Assembly: GCA_002415085.1 (NCBI GenBank)
Contig: DIBV01000002.1
Coordinates: 106,117-170,116 of the forward strand
Direction of reading: 5' to 3'
Length of the DNA: 64,000 bases
From: Arsukibacterium sp. UBA5043
GTDB taxonomy: Bacteria; Pseudomonadota; Gammaproteobacteria; Enterobacterales; Alteromonadaceae
The translations under genes and the position numbers were made by a program. The notes below the pieces were generated by a model that saw only the letters and a list, made by a program, of their open reading frames with translations, was not told the origin of the DNA and searched no databases. Within the stretch, counting starts at the first letter, position 1; each line of letters starts with the position of its first letter. This document shows positions 19,701 through 26,976 of the stretch, one piece after another.

Positions 19701-19806
19701 AAGCAAATAGCAGCCCCGCCACTACAATTGCGAGAAACGCTACAACTGAGAATTTAAGCCCCAGTGAGTTCATCCCTGTTGGTTTTGTCGTGTTTACATC
19801 CTTCAA
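16798..19806 (-). CDS. Membrane-bound Cache-HAMP-PAS-GGDEF-EAL cyclic-di-GMP protein
   Basis: This 1002-residue two-domain c-di-GMP enzyme starts at TTG 19806, supported by AAGG eight bases upstream; a downstream in-frame ATG (19773) has a poorly spaced site. TM1 is at about 19-39, followed by a periplasmic Cache-like sensor (40-350), TM2 (about 360-382), HAMP (385-440), PAS (about 455-570), GGDEF (LGGDEFAVIL, about residue 656) and EAL. The EAL signature is ETLIRW, and the other catalytic residues (NLSVRQF, EITES, IDDFGTGYSSL, AEGVE) are intact, so both synthesis and breakdown of c-di-GMP are possible. It has no operon partner. Confidence 0.94.
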   Translation of the reverse strand: MKDVNTTKPTGMNSLGLKFSVVAFLAIVVAGLLFAYAVIWLQELAQFEQQQSALQRTAKNYARQLDLQLDNKEKTAISASQVISRYLTEQSRSTRNIPRPDSDNIVRQQDSFSAAAIPAANLKSDAIAVFSDSQLVWQQLSPFMLEEFSRFYFVSKHQFIRVAPAAMLQQLAPEHDLRTDLYYLEATPENNPARLSRLTSVYYHPIWQDWVVSILVPVYVREQFVGVSVADLELSELTRNINNIGYWHRHAQVLLFNTQGRAIKPPLNNLNTSSGNTTDQSFALREENGMTKNMIYPGEEVADSVLRAHITHIIQPAAANNQASEYLFAAAPLKHLEWHAAVYLDKADIVTARQQYRGRIAFIFIVVAVALAALLHLISYQFGLKRLNRLSAAVVKLSRGDLAQVALDNKNDEIGALNRAFTGMSAEIGQLVTGLNDRIAEKEQAERAARKLSKAVSFSSSGIMLTDPHLSIEYLNPFLTELLGCDERSVVNQPLNMLLADEMEQLSAEITQTLHERQHWRGDILLQHQKLPAKQFWVSLAIAPIRDDIGSLLNYVCAMQDISFIKQSQKQMEHLAYYDILTGLANRSYFRDQLRKAIAMAHRGYYNFALLYFDLDEFKRINDTLGHDAGDELLKEVARRLTSRLREEDTIARLGGDEFAVILSGIKDRQQASTIAANLQQAFHEPVKLGHHDVAISASIGITVAPEDASEEELLLKHADLAMYEAKARGKNTFHFFSQDLNDAANERLQIENQLREAIREHQFLLYFQPKIDIRTDIITGYETLIRWLRPDNTLVPPVKFIPVAESTGLIVQIGEWIIWEACRFLARQQSRGYDVTSSINLSVRQFNDQDLPLIVERILKRTGVKPQAVIFEITESMLMGDTDAAINQLNQLKRLGVSLSIDDFGTGYSSLSYLKRFPVDELKIDRSFVKDIPQDRNDMDIVAAIIAMAQKMNLRVVAEGVETLQQVEFLRANGCFEVQGYFYSMPLAEQELSQLNFTVNT

Positions 19807-19826
19807 TGAAGCGACCTTGCTATTGT

Positions 19827-19832
19827 TATAAT
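19827..19832 (+). promoter_or_regulatory. -10 element candidate for the cytochrome c' gene
   Basis: A perfect TATAAT in the divergent region between the GGDEF/EAL gene and the cytochrome c' gene. The -35 is weak. It gives a leader of about 85 nt. No FNR-like site was seen. Confidence 0.3.
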
Positions 19833-19923
19833 AAATTCACTCTGGTACAACAGACTCTAGCCGAATACTATTGTAAATACCTCAACATTATTGCATGCAA
19901 AACCAACAAAAGAGAACGCACAA

Positions 19924-20376
19924 ATGAAAAAAGCCTTATTTGCCGGCCTTACTGCTCTTATCATATCTGCACCACTGGCTGCAGCAACGGCATTTACCGA
20001 CGCTAAAGACGCTGTTCAATACCGTCAGGCAGCGTTTCAGTTGATCCGTCATAATATGGCGGATATTAATGAAATGATTAAAGGAGAAGTAACTTTTGAC
20101 GCAGCCCGGGTGCAGAAACGAGCTGACGCCCTGGTATTGGTCACAACGCTGCCCTGGGAAGCATTTCAGGTAAGCGGCACCGAGCAGGGTGGTGGTGATG
20201 CTAAAGCTGATATCTGGCAGAATCTGGATGATTTTCTTGAGCGTGGTGAGAAGCTGGCAGCTGATGCCAGCCTATTGCAGACTGCCGCACAAACCGGTGA
20301 TAAAAGTGAAATTCGCAAGGCCTTTGGCAACTTTGCCCGAAACTGCAAAGCCTGCCATGACAATTACAAAGAGTAA
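19924..20376 (+). CDS. Cytochrome c' (class II c-type cytochrome)
   Basis: This 150-residue periplasmic haem protein has a Sec signal (MKKALFAGLTALIISAPLAAA) and the C-terminal haem-binding motif CKACHDNYK, the class II arrangement in which the haem is attached near the C-terminus of a four-helix bundle. The frame opens at 19891, but ATG 19924 is chosen because it starts the signal peptide and follows AGAG. Cytochromes c' bind NO and are linked to nitrosative stress protection. It is convergent with a cytochrome b561-type gene, which could be its electron donor. Confidence 0.94.
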   Translation: MKKALFAGLTALIISAPLAAATAFTDAKDAVQYRQAAFQLIRHNMADINEMIKGEVTFDAARVQKRADALVLVTTLPWEAFQVSGTEQGGGDAKADIWQNLDDFLERGEKLAADASLLQTAAQTGDKSEIRKAFGNFARNCKACHDNYKE

Positions 20377-20400
20377 TACACTGCCCGAAAGTATTACCGG

Positions 20401-20422
20401 GGCGCTGTGTTAAAGCAGCGCC
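20401..20422. terminator. Hairpin at the convergent end of cytochrome c' and b561 genes
   Basis: A 7-bp GC-rich stem (20401-20407 with 20416-20422, 8-nt loop) has the b561 stop codon in its loop. No T-run follows on either side. It is the only terminator-like structure between the two convergent genes. Confidence 0.4.
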
Positions 20423-21060
20423 AATAACGCCCGTCCCTGCCAGTAATACAATAACCACAGCAACACCAGCAGCAACACAAAAAAGCTCCAGCTATGGCGC
20501 AAAGTAGGTTGGCAGGCATCGTCGCCTGACGTGTTGCCGGTAAACAGGGTTTTAATCACATTGTCATGCCGCCAGCTATGCCACAGCGCAAAAAACACAT
20601 GCACCGCTACCAGCACCAGAATAATATTAATATTAAATTTGTGTACCGCCGATGCGACATCAACCCAACTGGCCGGCAATATCGCCACTAACGGACCATC
20701 ACTCATGTAGCTGTTATCAAAGGTTGCCAGACCACTGATAATTTGCAGTGCCAGCAACGCTAACAGGGTAAATATCATATAAGATGAGGCCGGATTGTGG
20801 CCTACCACTGGTTTAGTGTGCCGCAAATAGTTTATTGCCGCGCCCGGAGTAGCCACAAACCGGCGGAATCTGGCGGTTTCACTACCCCATATTCCCCAGC
20901 CTATCCGGGCAATTAATAATGATGCCAGGCCATAAGCAAATAACTGATGCAGGGCGATATAGCCTTCACTGCCGCTATACCACAGGCCGGCAACCAGCAA
21001 AACCATGGTCCAGTGGAAAAACCGCACCGCGCTATCCCATACTTTTATTTTTTGCGCCAT
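20410..21060 (-). CDS. Cytochrome b561 family membrane protein
   Basis: This 216-residue membrane di-haem b protein has four or more helices and conserved histidines: RFFHWTM (helix 1), LHQLFAYG, VHKFNINI and VAVHVFFALWHSW. The sequence WDSAVRFFHWT is the usual N-terminus of this Ni/Fe-hydrogenase-type cytochrome b subgroup. The start at 21060 is preferred over upstream candidates because AGGAG precedes it and it gives the standard N-terminus. It likely passes electrons between quinone and a periplasmic c-type cytochrome, and the neighbouring cytochrome c' is a natural candidate. A fifth helix sits at the C-terminus. Confidence 0.9.
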   Translation of the reverse strand: MAQKIKVWDSAVRFFHWTMVLLVAGLWYSGSEGYIALHQLFAYGLASLLIARIGWGIWGSETARFRRFVATPGAAINYLRHTKPVVGHNPASSYMIFTLLALLALQIISGLATFDNSYMSDGPLVAILPASWVDVASAVHKFNINIILVLVAVHVFFALWHSWRHDNVIKTLFTGNTSGDDACQPTLRHSWSFFVLLLVLLWLLYYWQGRALLALL

Positions 21061-21115
21061 TCGGATCGCTCCTGCTATGCTAACTTTTTGGTTTTTATGA
21101 TAACGGATCAAGTCG

Positions 21116-23461
21116 ATGAAAGGAATTAAATGGCTACTGCTCACGATCGCACTCATTAGCCTGGCAATAGTGCTGGCAGGCTACTTCTGGTTGCGCTTGA
21201 GTTTACCCCAATATCAGGGTGAGCAACGTGCCGCAGTGGCTAATCCGGTAACGCTTGACCGTGATGCGCTCGGTTACCTTAGTGTCAGCGCCGCAGATCG
21301 GAATGATGCCGCATACGGCATGGGTTTTGCCCATGCGCAGGAGCGCTTTTTTCAGATGGATCTGGCCAGACGCAGTGCCGCTGGCACATTAGCTGAGTTG
21401 TTTGGTAAACGGGCATTAGCCACTGATATCGAACGGCGCAGACACCGTTTTGCTGAGCGGGCTGAAGCCACTTTAGCAACATTTTCTACTGCTGACGTGC
21501 AACTTCTGAGTTCATACAGTCGCGGGGTGAACGATGGCCTGGCTTCATTAACCGTTGCGCCTTTCGAGTATACGTTGCTCGGAAGCCAACCTGCGCCCTG
21601 GCAAGAAACCGACTCAGTGCTGGTTATTTACAATATGTACCTGGAGCTGCAGGGAAAGTTAGGTCGTGACGAATATGCCATGACAATATTGCACGAGGCA
21701 ATTCCTCTGCCCTGGTATCAGTTTTTACAACAGCATAGCAGTGACTGGCAGGCCGCTATTGACGGTTCCGTAGTAACAGCCACTGCAATGCCTGACAGCC
21801 CCTACCCGGAAATTCTGCGTCGTACCGGTTCTTGTCAAGCGTGCACCCCAAAAGACAGTGCCGACCTGGGTAGCAACAATATGGCAGTGATGGGCCGGTT
21901 AACCAGTCATGGAACGGCAATAGTGGCCAATGATATGCATTTGACCATAAGAGCGCCCGGCACCTGGTATAAAGTACAACTAAACTGGCGCAATGACGGT
22001 AGCTGGCAACAGGTAACGGGTTTAAGCCTGGCAGGCGCGCCAGCCATCGTGGTCGGCAGCAATGGCCATATCGCCTGGGGCTTTACCAATAGTACGGCAG
22101 ACTGGCACGATTTAATTAAGCTGCAGCTATCGGACGATGGCAATTCCTATTTAACGGCACAAGGCTGGCAGCCGCTGCAACGCTACTACCAAACCATTAC
22201 GGTCAAAGATGACCAAGATTACCCGCTGCAATTGCAGGAAACGCAGTGGGGCCCTTTTATCACTTACGGTAAGCAAACCTTTGCGCTGCGCTGGGTTGCC
22301 TATGATCCCAGCGCGGTAAATTTTAATTTGCTGCGATTAGAAAACAGTAAAAATACGGCCCAGGCGCTGGCGCTGGCGCCGATAACGGGAATTCCAACCC
22401 AGAACATGCTGGTTGCTGACAAAGAAGGCAATATCGGCTGGACGCCACTGGGGCCTTTACCCGCACGACAGCTAAGCGACTGGGACACCGCGCAAGACTG
22501 GAGCGATGGCAAGCAAAACTGGTCTGCCAACCTCAGTGCTGAGCAGTATCCAAAGATATTGAACCCTGAAGCGGGCGTATTATGGACCGCGAATGCCCGC
22601 AGTGTCGGTGGCGAGGCTTATAAGTTACTTGGCAACGGCGGCTATGATCTGGGTGCCCGTGGTCAGCAAATACGCAATAACCTGTTAAGTCAGCGTCCAT
22701 TGGATGAACAAGCGCTGCATCAAATTCAACTGGACAACCAGGCGCTGTTTTTAAGTCGTTGGCAGCAATTGCTGCTTGACGTGTTAACCCCCGAGGTTAC
22801 TGCTGAACATCAACTGACAGACTATCGATTACTACTGAGCCAAAGCAGCCGCTATGCCGCGCCCGACGATATTGGCTACACCCTGGTACAGCAATTTCGC
22901 CAGCAAACGATTGAGTTAATGTTCCAGCCGCTCTCTGCACTGCTGGAGCAACACAGTAGCCGCAGTGCCTATTTAAAATATTCCCTTGAAACACCAGCCT
23001 GGGCCATGCTGCAGGAACGCCGGCCCGACACCCTGCCCGCAGACTTTACTGACTGGTCGCACTTATTGTTGCAGGCAGTACTGAACAGCAAGCAGCAGCT
23101 GGAGCAACAGCATGGTAGTGTTCAGGCAAGTCGCTGGGGGCGGCATAATCAGGCAAAAATTAACCATCCGCTAAGCAATGCCATTCCAGTACTCGGTGAC
23201 TGGCTCAACATGCCGACCTCAGAGTTTGCCGGAGATCGCCATATGCCACGGGTTCAATTGCCCTCTTTTGGGCAGTCACAACGAATGGTTGTCGCGCCAG
23301 GTCAGGAACAAGACGGTATTCTTACCATCCCCGCAGGCCAGTCTGGCCACCCGTTGTCACCCTTTTACCGGGCTGATCACCAATATTGGTTAAATGAAGT
23401 CGCTTTGCCATTTTTACCCGGCCCGAAAAAATATCAACTAAGGTTAGTTCCCGACGCTTGA
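21116..23461 (+). CDS. Penicillin acylase family protein (Ntn hydrolase)
   Basis: This 781-residue member of the penicillin amidase / acyl-homoserine-lactone acylase family has an N-terminal hydrophobic segment (about residues 4-24) that exports or anchors it. The alpha-subunit part carries GYLSVSAADRNDAAYGMGFAHAQERFFQMDLARR. The precursor should cleave before the nucleophile Ser in DLGSNNMAV (about residue 260), and the beta chain contains the oxyanion and substrate segments (NDMHLTIRAPGTWY, GFTNSTADWHD). Typical activities are beta-lactam side-chain or quorum-signal amide hydrolysis; substrate unknown. GGATCAAG precedes the ATG. It is divergent from b561, 55 bp apart. Confidence 0.9.
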   Translation: MKGIKWLLLTIALISLAIVLAGYFWLRLSLPQYQGEQRAAVANPVTLDRDALGYLSVSAADRNDAAYGMGFAHAQERFFQMDLARRSAAGTLAELFGKRALATDIERRRHRFAERAEATLATFSTADVQLLSSYSRGVNDGLASLTVAPFEYTLLGSQPAPWQETDSVLVIYNMYLELQGKLGRDEYAMTILHEAIPLPWYQFLQQHSSDWQAAIDGSVVTATAMPDSPYPEILRRTGSCQACTPKDSADLGSNNMAVMGRLTSHGTAIVANDMHLTIRAPGTWYKVQLNWRNDGSWQQVTGLSLAGAPAIVVGSNGHIAWGFTNSTADWHDLIKLQLSDDGNSYLTAQGWQPLQRYYQTITVKDDQDYPLQLQETQWGPFITYGKQTFALRWVAYDPSAVNFNLLRLENSKNTAQALALAPITGIPTQNMLVADKEGNIGWTPLGPLPARQLSDWDTAQDWSDGKQNWSANLSAEQYPKILNPEAGVLWTANARSVGGEAYKLLGNGGYDLGARGQQIRNNLLSQRPLDEQALHQIQLDNQALFLSRWQQLLLDVLTPEVTAEHQLTDYRLLLSQSSRYAAPDDIGYTLVQQFRQQTIELMFQPLSALLEQHSSRSAYLKYSLETPAWAMLQERRPDTLPADFTDWSHLLLQAVLNSKQQLEQQHGSVQASRWGRHNQAKINHPLSNAIPVLGDWLNMPTSEFAGDRHMPRVQLPSFGQSQRMVVAPGQEQDGILTIPAGQSGHPLSPFYRADHQYWLNEVALPFLPGPKKYQLRLVPDA

Positions 23462-23487
23462 CTTTAGCCATCCAGACGGATTATGGT
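23458..23487 (+). promoter_or_regulatory. Promoter candidate for the pheA leader
   Basis: TTGACT at 23458-23463 and TATGGT at 23482-23487 are 18 bp apart. The -35 overlaps the stop codon of the penicillin-acylase gene. If it is used, the transcript would begin very close to the leader ATG at 23495, so the leader would be nearly leaderless. A promoter further upstream is the alternative. Confidence 0.4.
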
Positions 23488-23494
23488 GCTTAAT

Positions 23495-23545
23495 ATGAAA
23501 ACATATTACTGCACACTCGGTTTTTTTAGCTTTACCACCCCATAG
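23495..23545 (+). CDS. pheL: pheA leader peptide (16 residues, Tyr/Phe-rich)
   Basis: A short frame encodes MKTYYCTLGFFSFTTP and stops with TAG at 23543-23545. It contains two tandem Tyr codons and three Phe codons in a span of ten residues. It lies directly upstream of an intrinsic terminator and of pheA, as in the E. coli pheL leader, which is a Phe-rich peptide ending FTFP. ATG 23483 is in frame and would add four residues (MVLN). The ribosome site of either ATG is weak. Its role is to sense charged tRNA-Phe, and possibly tRNA-Tyr, by ribosome stalling. Confidence 0.85.
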   Translation: MKTYYCTLGFFSFTTP

Positions 23546-23610
23546 GGGAGGTAACTGGCCGTGCGTGCACAATTGGCAAGAAACCTCCCTCCGCAGGGAG
23601 GTTTTTTTTT
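23534..23610 (+). promoter_or_regulatory. Transcription attenuator of pheA
   Basis: Four segments can form alternative pairs. Segment 1 (23534-23541) pairs with 2 (23545-23552), one mismatch. Segment 2 pairs with 3 (23583-23590), eight pairs including one G-U. Segment 3 pairs with 4 (23595-23602) in the terminator: stem 23581-23590 with 23595-23604, loop of four, then a T-run to 23610. Stalling at the Tyr/Phe codons would cover segment 1 and free 2 to pair with 3, allowing read-through into pheA. Confidence 0.85.
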
Positions 23611-23669
23611 GCCCGAGACTTTTACCTAGTGATTACTTTGCTGATAGCAGCCCGATAAAAGGAAACATC

Positions 23670-24824
23670 ATGGAACTTGACGATATTCGCCAGGCAATCA
23701 GTAGTACCGATCAACAATTGCTGCAATTGCTGGCAAAACGTCGCCAACTGGCGCTGAAAGTGGCTGAGGCGAAGCTGAACCAGAACAAACCCATTCGCGA
23801 TCAAAAACGGGAACAGGAATTGCTGGTGTCACTAATTACCCAGGGCAAGGCCCTCGGCATAGATGCTCAGTATGTTACCCGCATTTATCATGTCATTATT
23901 GAAGATTCGGTGTTACAACAACAAGCCAAAGTACAGGGACAGTTAAATGGCGAAAACGGTCCCAGTGTCAGGGTGGCATTTTTAGGTGGCCAGGGCTCTT
24001 ACAGCTATTGGGCGACCCAGAAATATTTCACCCGCCGGGCTGAGCGGATTATTGAGCTTGGCTGCGACAGCTTTAACGAGATTGTCCAGGCGGTAGAAAC
24101 CGGCCATGCCGATTATGCACTGCTACCGATTGAAAATACCTCTTCAGGTTCAATTAACGAAGTGTTTGATTTACTGCAGCATACCCGCTTATCTATTGTT
24201 GGCGAATTAACCCATCCTATCGCGCATTGTTTGCTGGGCATTGCCAAAGCTGAGCTTAGCAAGGTGCGCCAGGTGTGTGCACATCCGCAGGTTATTGCTC
24301 AGTGTAGTCAGTACTTACTGGGGCTGACAAACGTGAAAATTGACTATTGTGACAGCTCATCGGCGGCGTTTGCTAAAGTAAAAGCGCTGCAAGACCCCAC
24401 CGTTATTGCCATAGGGGGTGAAGAAGGTGGCCAGTTATATGGCCTGGAGGTACTGGCCCGCGATTTAGCTAACCAGAAAGATAATGTCAGTCGCTTTATT
24501 GTCGTGGCCCGCAAGCAAGTGGTTGTCGCTAAAGCCATACCGGCAAAAACCACCTTTATAATGTATACCGGCCAGCAACCTGGTGCGTTAGTAGAGGCGC
24601 TGCTGGTATTAAAACAACATGGCATCAGTATGGCTAAGCTGGAATCGCGGCCGATACCGGGTAACCCATGGGAAGAAATGTTTTATGTTGATGTCTTTGC
24701 CAACCTGGCAGACTACGCCATGACCAGGGCGCTGGAAGAACTAAATAATATTACCAAGTTCGTCAAAGTATTGGGATGTTACCCCAGTGAAGATATTAAG
24801 CCGACCCAGGTAGCCACAAACTAA
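23670..24824 (+). CDS. pheA: Bifunctional chorismate mutase / prephenate dehydratase (P-protein)
   Basis: This 384-residue enzyme converts chorismate to prephenate and then phenylpyruvate, the committed branch to phenylalanine. Chorismate mutase occupies about residues 1-90 (MELDDIRQAISSTDQQLLQLLAKRRQLALKVAEAK). Prephenate dehydratase follows (about 105-285: FLGGQGSYSYWA, ENTSSGSINEVFD, SRFIVV), and a C-terminal ACT domain carries the Phe-binding ESRPIPGNPWEEMFYVD motif, so feedback inhibition is expected. ATG 23670 follows AAAGGA; the frame continues upstream but through the terminator. It is controlled by the leader attenuator. Confidence 0.97.
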   Translation: MELDDIRQAISSTDQQLLQLLAKRRQLALKVAEAKLNQNKPIRDQKREQELLVSLITQGKALGIDAQYVTRIYHVIIEDSVLQQQAKVQGQLNGENGPSVRVAFLGGQGSYSYWATQKYFTRRAERIIELGCDSFNEIVQAVETGHADYALLPIENTSSGSINEVFDLLQHTRLSIVGELTHPIAHCLLGIAKAELSKVRQVCAHPQVIAQCSQYLLGLTNVKIDYCDSSSAAFAKVKALQDPTVIAIGGEEGGQLYGLEVLARDLANQKDNVSRFIVVARKQVVVAKAIPAKTTFIMYTGQQPGALVEALLVLKQHGISMAKLESRPIPGNPWEEMFYVDVFANLADYAMTRALEELNNITKFVKVLGCYPSEDIKPTQVATN

Positions 24825-24833
24825 CAACATCCA

Positions 24834-24878
24834 GATGAAAGTTGCCACTGGCTATCAGCAGCAACTTTCATCTTTTTT
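24834..24878 (+). terminator. Intrinsic terminator of pheA
   Basis: A perfect 12-bp stem (24834-24845 with 24861-24872) is followed by six T residues, just after the pheA stop. Confidence 0.9.
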
Positions 24879-24911
24879 ACCCGTTTTGCCAGTAGCCAAT
24901 ACTTTTGATCA

Positions 24912-25946
24912 TTAATTAATAAAATTAAAATTGATGGTTTTAATATCAACCCATTTTGCCTGGCCATTACTCAAATCGTTAGCGGCATCCAGCATTTGCA
25001 TATTTGGGTGCAGAGACAATCGGGTAAAGCCGGTATCCGGGTAACGGTCTTCGTGAGTTTCAGACGACCAGTTCCATGGACCATCTGACCAACCCGGGAT
25101 TACCGCCGTTTCCGGCTGAGGATAGTTAATATAACTATAAAGAAACAGCGGCGTATCAGCACTAATAAACCGAAGTAAAGCATGCTTTGTCATGTCTACG
25201 CTAAATACCAGCTTTTTGTCTTCCTGATTTAATTGCACCATAGCTGCGCTGTTACTGTTGCTGGTTGAACCATAACCCTGCGCCTGTTGCCGGGGCACAA
25301 AACTCCAAATATTAGAGCCTAAGTCCGCCAGCGGCTTTTCCTCTTGAACACCAGAATTTGATTTAAAGTGCTGAACTTGTATCGCAACATCGCCAGCATC
25401 GACAATATTATTTTGATTGATATCAAAATGCACGCCATAAGAATACTCTACCCGGCCTGTTAACTGCGCATTGCGGTTAATGAGTACAACAGGGGGCAAA
25501 TATTCCAGCTCGATGTCGAAATTTAAGCGACGGGCATTGTCAGAACTGTCACAGCCATTTGAAATATCGGGCAGGTCACTGCTGAAGAACTCCAGGGTTA
25601 CGTTGCCTTCAGTAACACGCAAGTTCGAACCATTAAGTGAAAAAAGCGACGTCGAACGTTCGCCAGTCGTAACATCTTCAGATACCATTGAATTAACAGT
25701 ACTGGACACCGTTTTAAATAAATCAACGACAAAACAGCCGCGACCGGGGTCCCTGACATAAGTGCTGATTGAGCGCTCAGAAATACCCACATACGTGTCA
25801 CCGTCTAACTGCCACATGCCATAGTAATTTGCATTTAATGGAGCCGTTACACCACCACCTCCTCCGGCGTCTTCACCAGAACCGCCACCACAGGCGCTTA
25901 ACAACCAAACACTGCCCAATAATGTCAAAGCGTGCTTAAACTGCAT
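24912..25946 (-). CDS. Secreted lipoprotein of unknown function with an EF-hand-like loop
   Basis: 344 residues start with a lipoprotein signal (MQFKHALTLLGSVWLLSACGGGSGEDAGGGGG); the lipobox is LSAC, followed by a glycine-rich tether typical of surface lipoproteins in Alteromonadales. About residue 175 there is a calcium-type loop, FDINQNNIVDAGDVAI (D-x-N-x-N-x-x-x-D-x-x-D), like dockerin and EF-hand loops. The rest is beta-rich with aromatic patches (GWSDGPWNWSSETHEDRYPDTGF). No family was recognised. It is preceded by AAGGGA at the ribosome site and lies alone between pheA and a short AT-rich gap. Confidence 0.8.
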   Translation of the reverse strand: MQFKHALTLLGSVWLLSACGGGSGEDAGGGGGVTAPLNANYYGMWQLDGDTYVGISERSISTYVRDPGRGCFVVDLFKTVSSTVNSMVSEDVTTGERSTSLFSLNGSNLRVTEGNVTLEFFSSDLPDISNGCDSSDNARRLNFDIELEYLPPVVLINRNAQLTGRVEYSYGVHFDINQNNIVDAGDVAIQVQHFKSNSGVQEEKPLADLGSNIWSFVPRQQAQGYGSTSNSNSAAMVQLNQEDKKLVFSVDMTKHALLRFISADTPLFLYSYINYPQPETAVIPGWSDGPWNWSSETHEDRYPDTGFTRLSLHPNMQMLDAANDLSNGQAKWVDIKTINFNFIN

Positions 25947-26205
25947 CAGGTATTCCCTTAACTTAGATTAACTACGGTATTCGTTAAATAAATAACGAGC
26001 TGTGAAATTCTTTGCGGAATATAGCTGTTTTCATTCTGACAATAAATGGATATTTTGAGTTTACAAAAAATAAATATAAACCCTGGAAAGGATAATCAAA
26101 AAAATAAACTATGCCCATAATAACAAGTACTTATGGTAATCAGCTGTTGTTGAAAGGCCAGCAAAACACGGCAGTAAATACTGAAAGATTAAACAAGGTT
26201 GTATC
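25947..26205. other. 259-bp AT-rich gap upstream of the lipoprotein gene
   Basis: No gene or convincing hairpin. The AT-rich sequence with poly-A stretches should hold the promoter of the lipoprotein gene on the minus strand. No clear -35/-10 pair was assigned. Confidence 0.4.
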
Positions 26206-26538
26206 TTAAGACTGCAGAGCAAAGACAGCGATAGCAATAGCCACCAAAGACACAACGGTGCTGCCGATAACTAACAACTTATACGTTCTGATCTGGCGCT
26301 CGGCTTCGGCTGAAGCTTGTTCAGCCAGGGCTATCACTTTTTGTAGCTGTTCTGCCAGAGTATGTAATGACTGGGCATTTTTGGTTACCGCCTGCTGCAG
26401 TTCACTGATTTGTTGCGCCTGTACCGGGTCGGTTTTTGTTTCAGCAGGCTTAGCAGTAAAAGCAGGGATAGCGGTGGTAGCAATAGTGGTAAGGTAAGGT
26501 CCCAGCACTTTGATTAGTGGAATAAGTTGTAATGCCAT
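26206..26538 (-). CDS. Small coiled-coil membrane protein, unknown function
   Basis: 110 residues starting at ATG 26538 (GGGAG ten bases upstream; the longer frame is a shadow of the gene upstream). A hydrophobic N-terminus (MALQLIPLIKVLGPYLTTIATTAIPAF) is followed by a predicted coiled coil (about residues 40-80: QISELQQAVTKNAQSLHTLAEQLQKVIALAEQASAEAERQ) and a C-terminal membrane helix (KLLVIGSTVVSLVAIAIAVFAL). It is not recognised as a named family. It lies 13 bp after the VOC gene and is probably co-transcribed. Confidence 0.75.
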   Translation of the reverse strand: MALQLIPLIKVLGPYLTTIATTAIPAFTAKPAETKTDPVQAQQISELQQAVTKNAQSLHTLAEQLQKVIALAEQASAEAERQIRTYKLLVIGSTVVSLVAIAIAVFALQS

Positions 26539-26551
26539 ATATACTCCCGTG

Positions 26552-26944
26552 CTATTGCTGATACAGCTCCAGTGGCAAGCCATCCGGATCCTGAAAAAAG
26601 GTGAAAGATTTACCGGTATATTCATCAACCCGAACCGGCTCCACGCTAACCCCATTTGTTGTTAAATACGCCACGTAATCAGCCAGATTTGTCACCCTGA
26701 ATGCCAGATGGCGTAAGCCCTGAGCCTCAGGTTTGCTGGGCCGTGGCGGTGGCTTCGGGAAGCTGAACAGCTCAAGCTGGCTGCCATCGGCCAATTGTAA
26801 ATCCAGCTTCCAGGAGTCGCGCGCTGGCCGGTAATTCTCGGCGAGAATTTGCAGCCCCAATAGCTCACTATAAAACGCTTTGCTACGCGGATAATCGCTG
26901 CATATTATCGCTACATGATGAATACCTGTCAGTTCTGCCGCCAC
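26552..26944 (-). CDS. VOC-family protein (glyoxalase-like, YaeR/GloA2 type)
   Basis: A 130-residue metal-binding VOC domain of two beta-alpha-beta-beta-beta halves. Possible ligands are HHVAIIC (His near 9), ELFSF, GLRHLAF and the C-terminal Glu in GLPLELYQQ. Sequence style (SDYPRSKAFYSELLGLQILAENYRPARDSWKLDL) matches the YaeR group, a putative lactoylglutathione-lyase relative of unproven activity. The start is GTG 26944 with GGAG nine bases upstream; an ATG ahead of it is stopped by TAG within a few codons. Confidence 0.9.
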   Translation of the reverse strand: MAAELTGIHHVAIICSDYPRSKAFYSELLGLQILAENYRPARDSWKLDLQLADGSQLELFSFPKPPPRPSKPEAQGLRHLAFRVTNLADYVAYLTTNGVSVEPVRVDEYTGKSFTFFQDPDGLPLELYQQ

Positions 26945-26976
26945 TACGTTTGCTCCATTGCGTTTACTGCGTTGTA

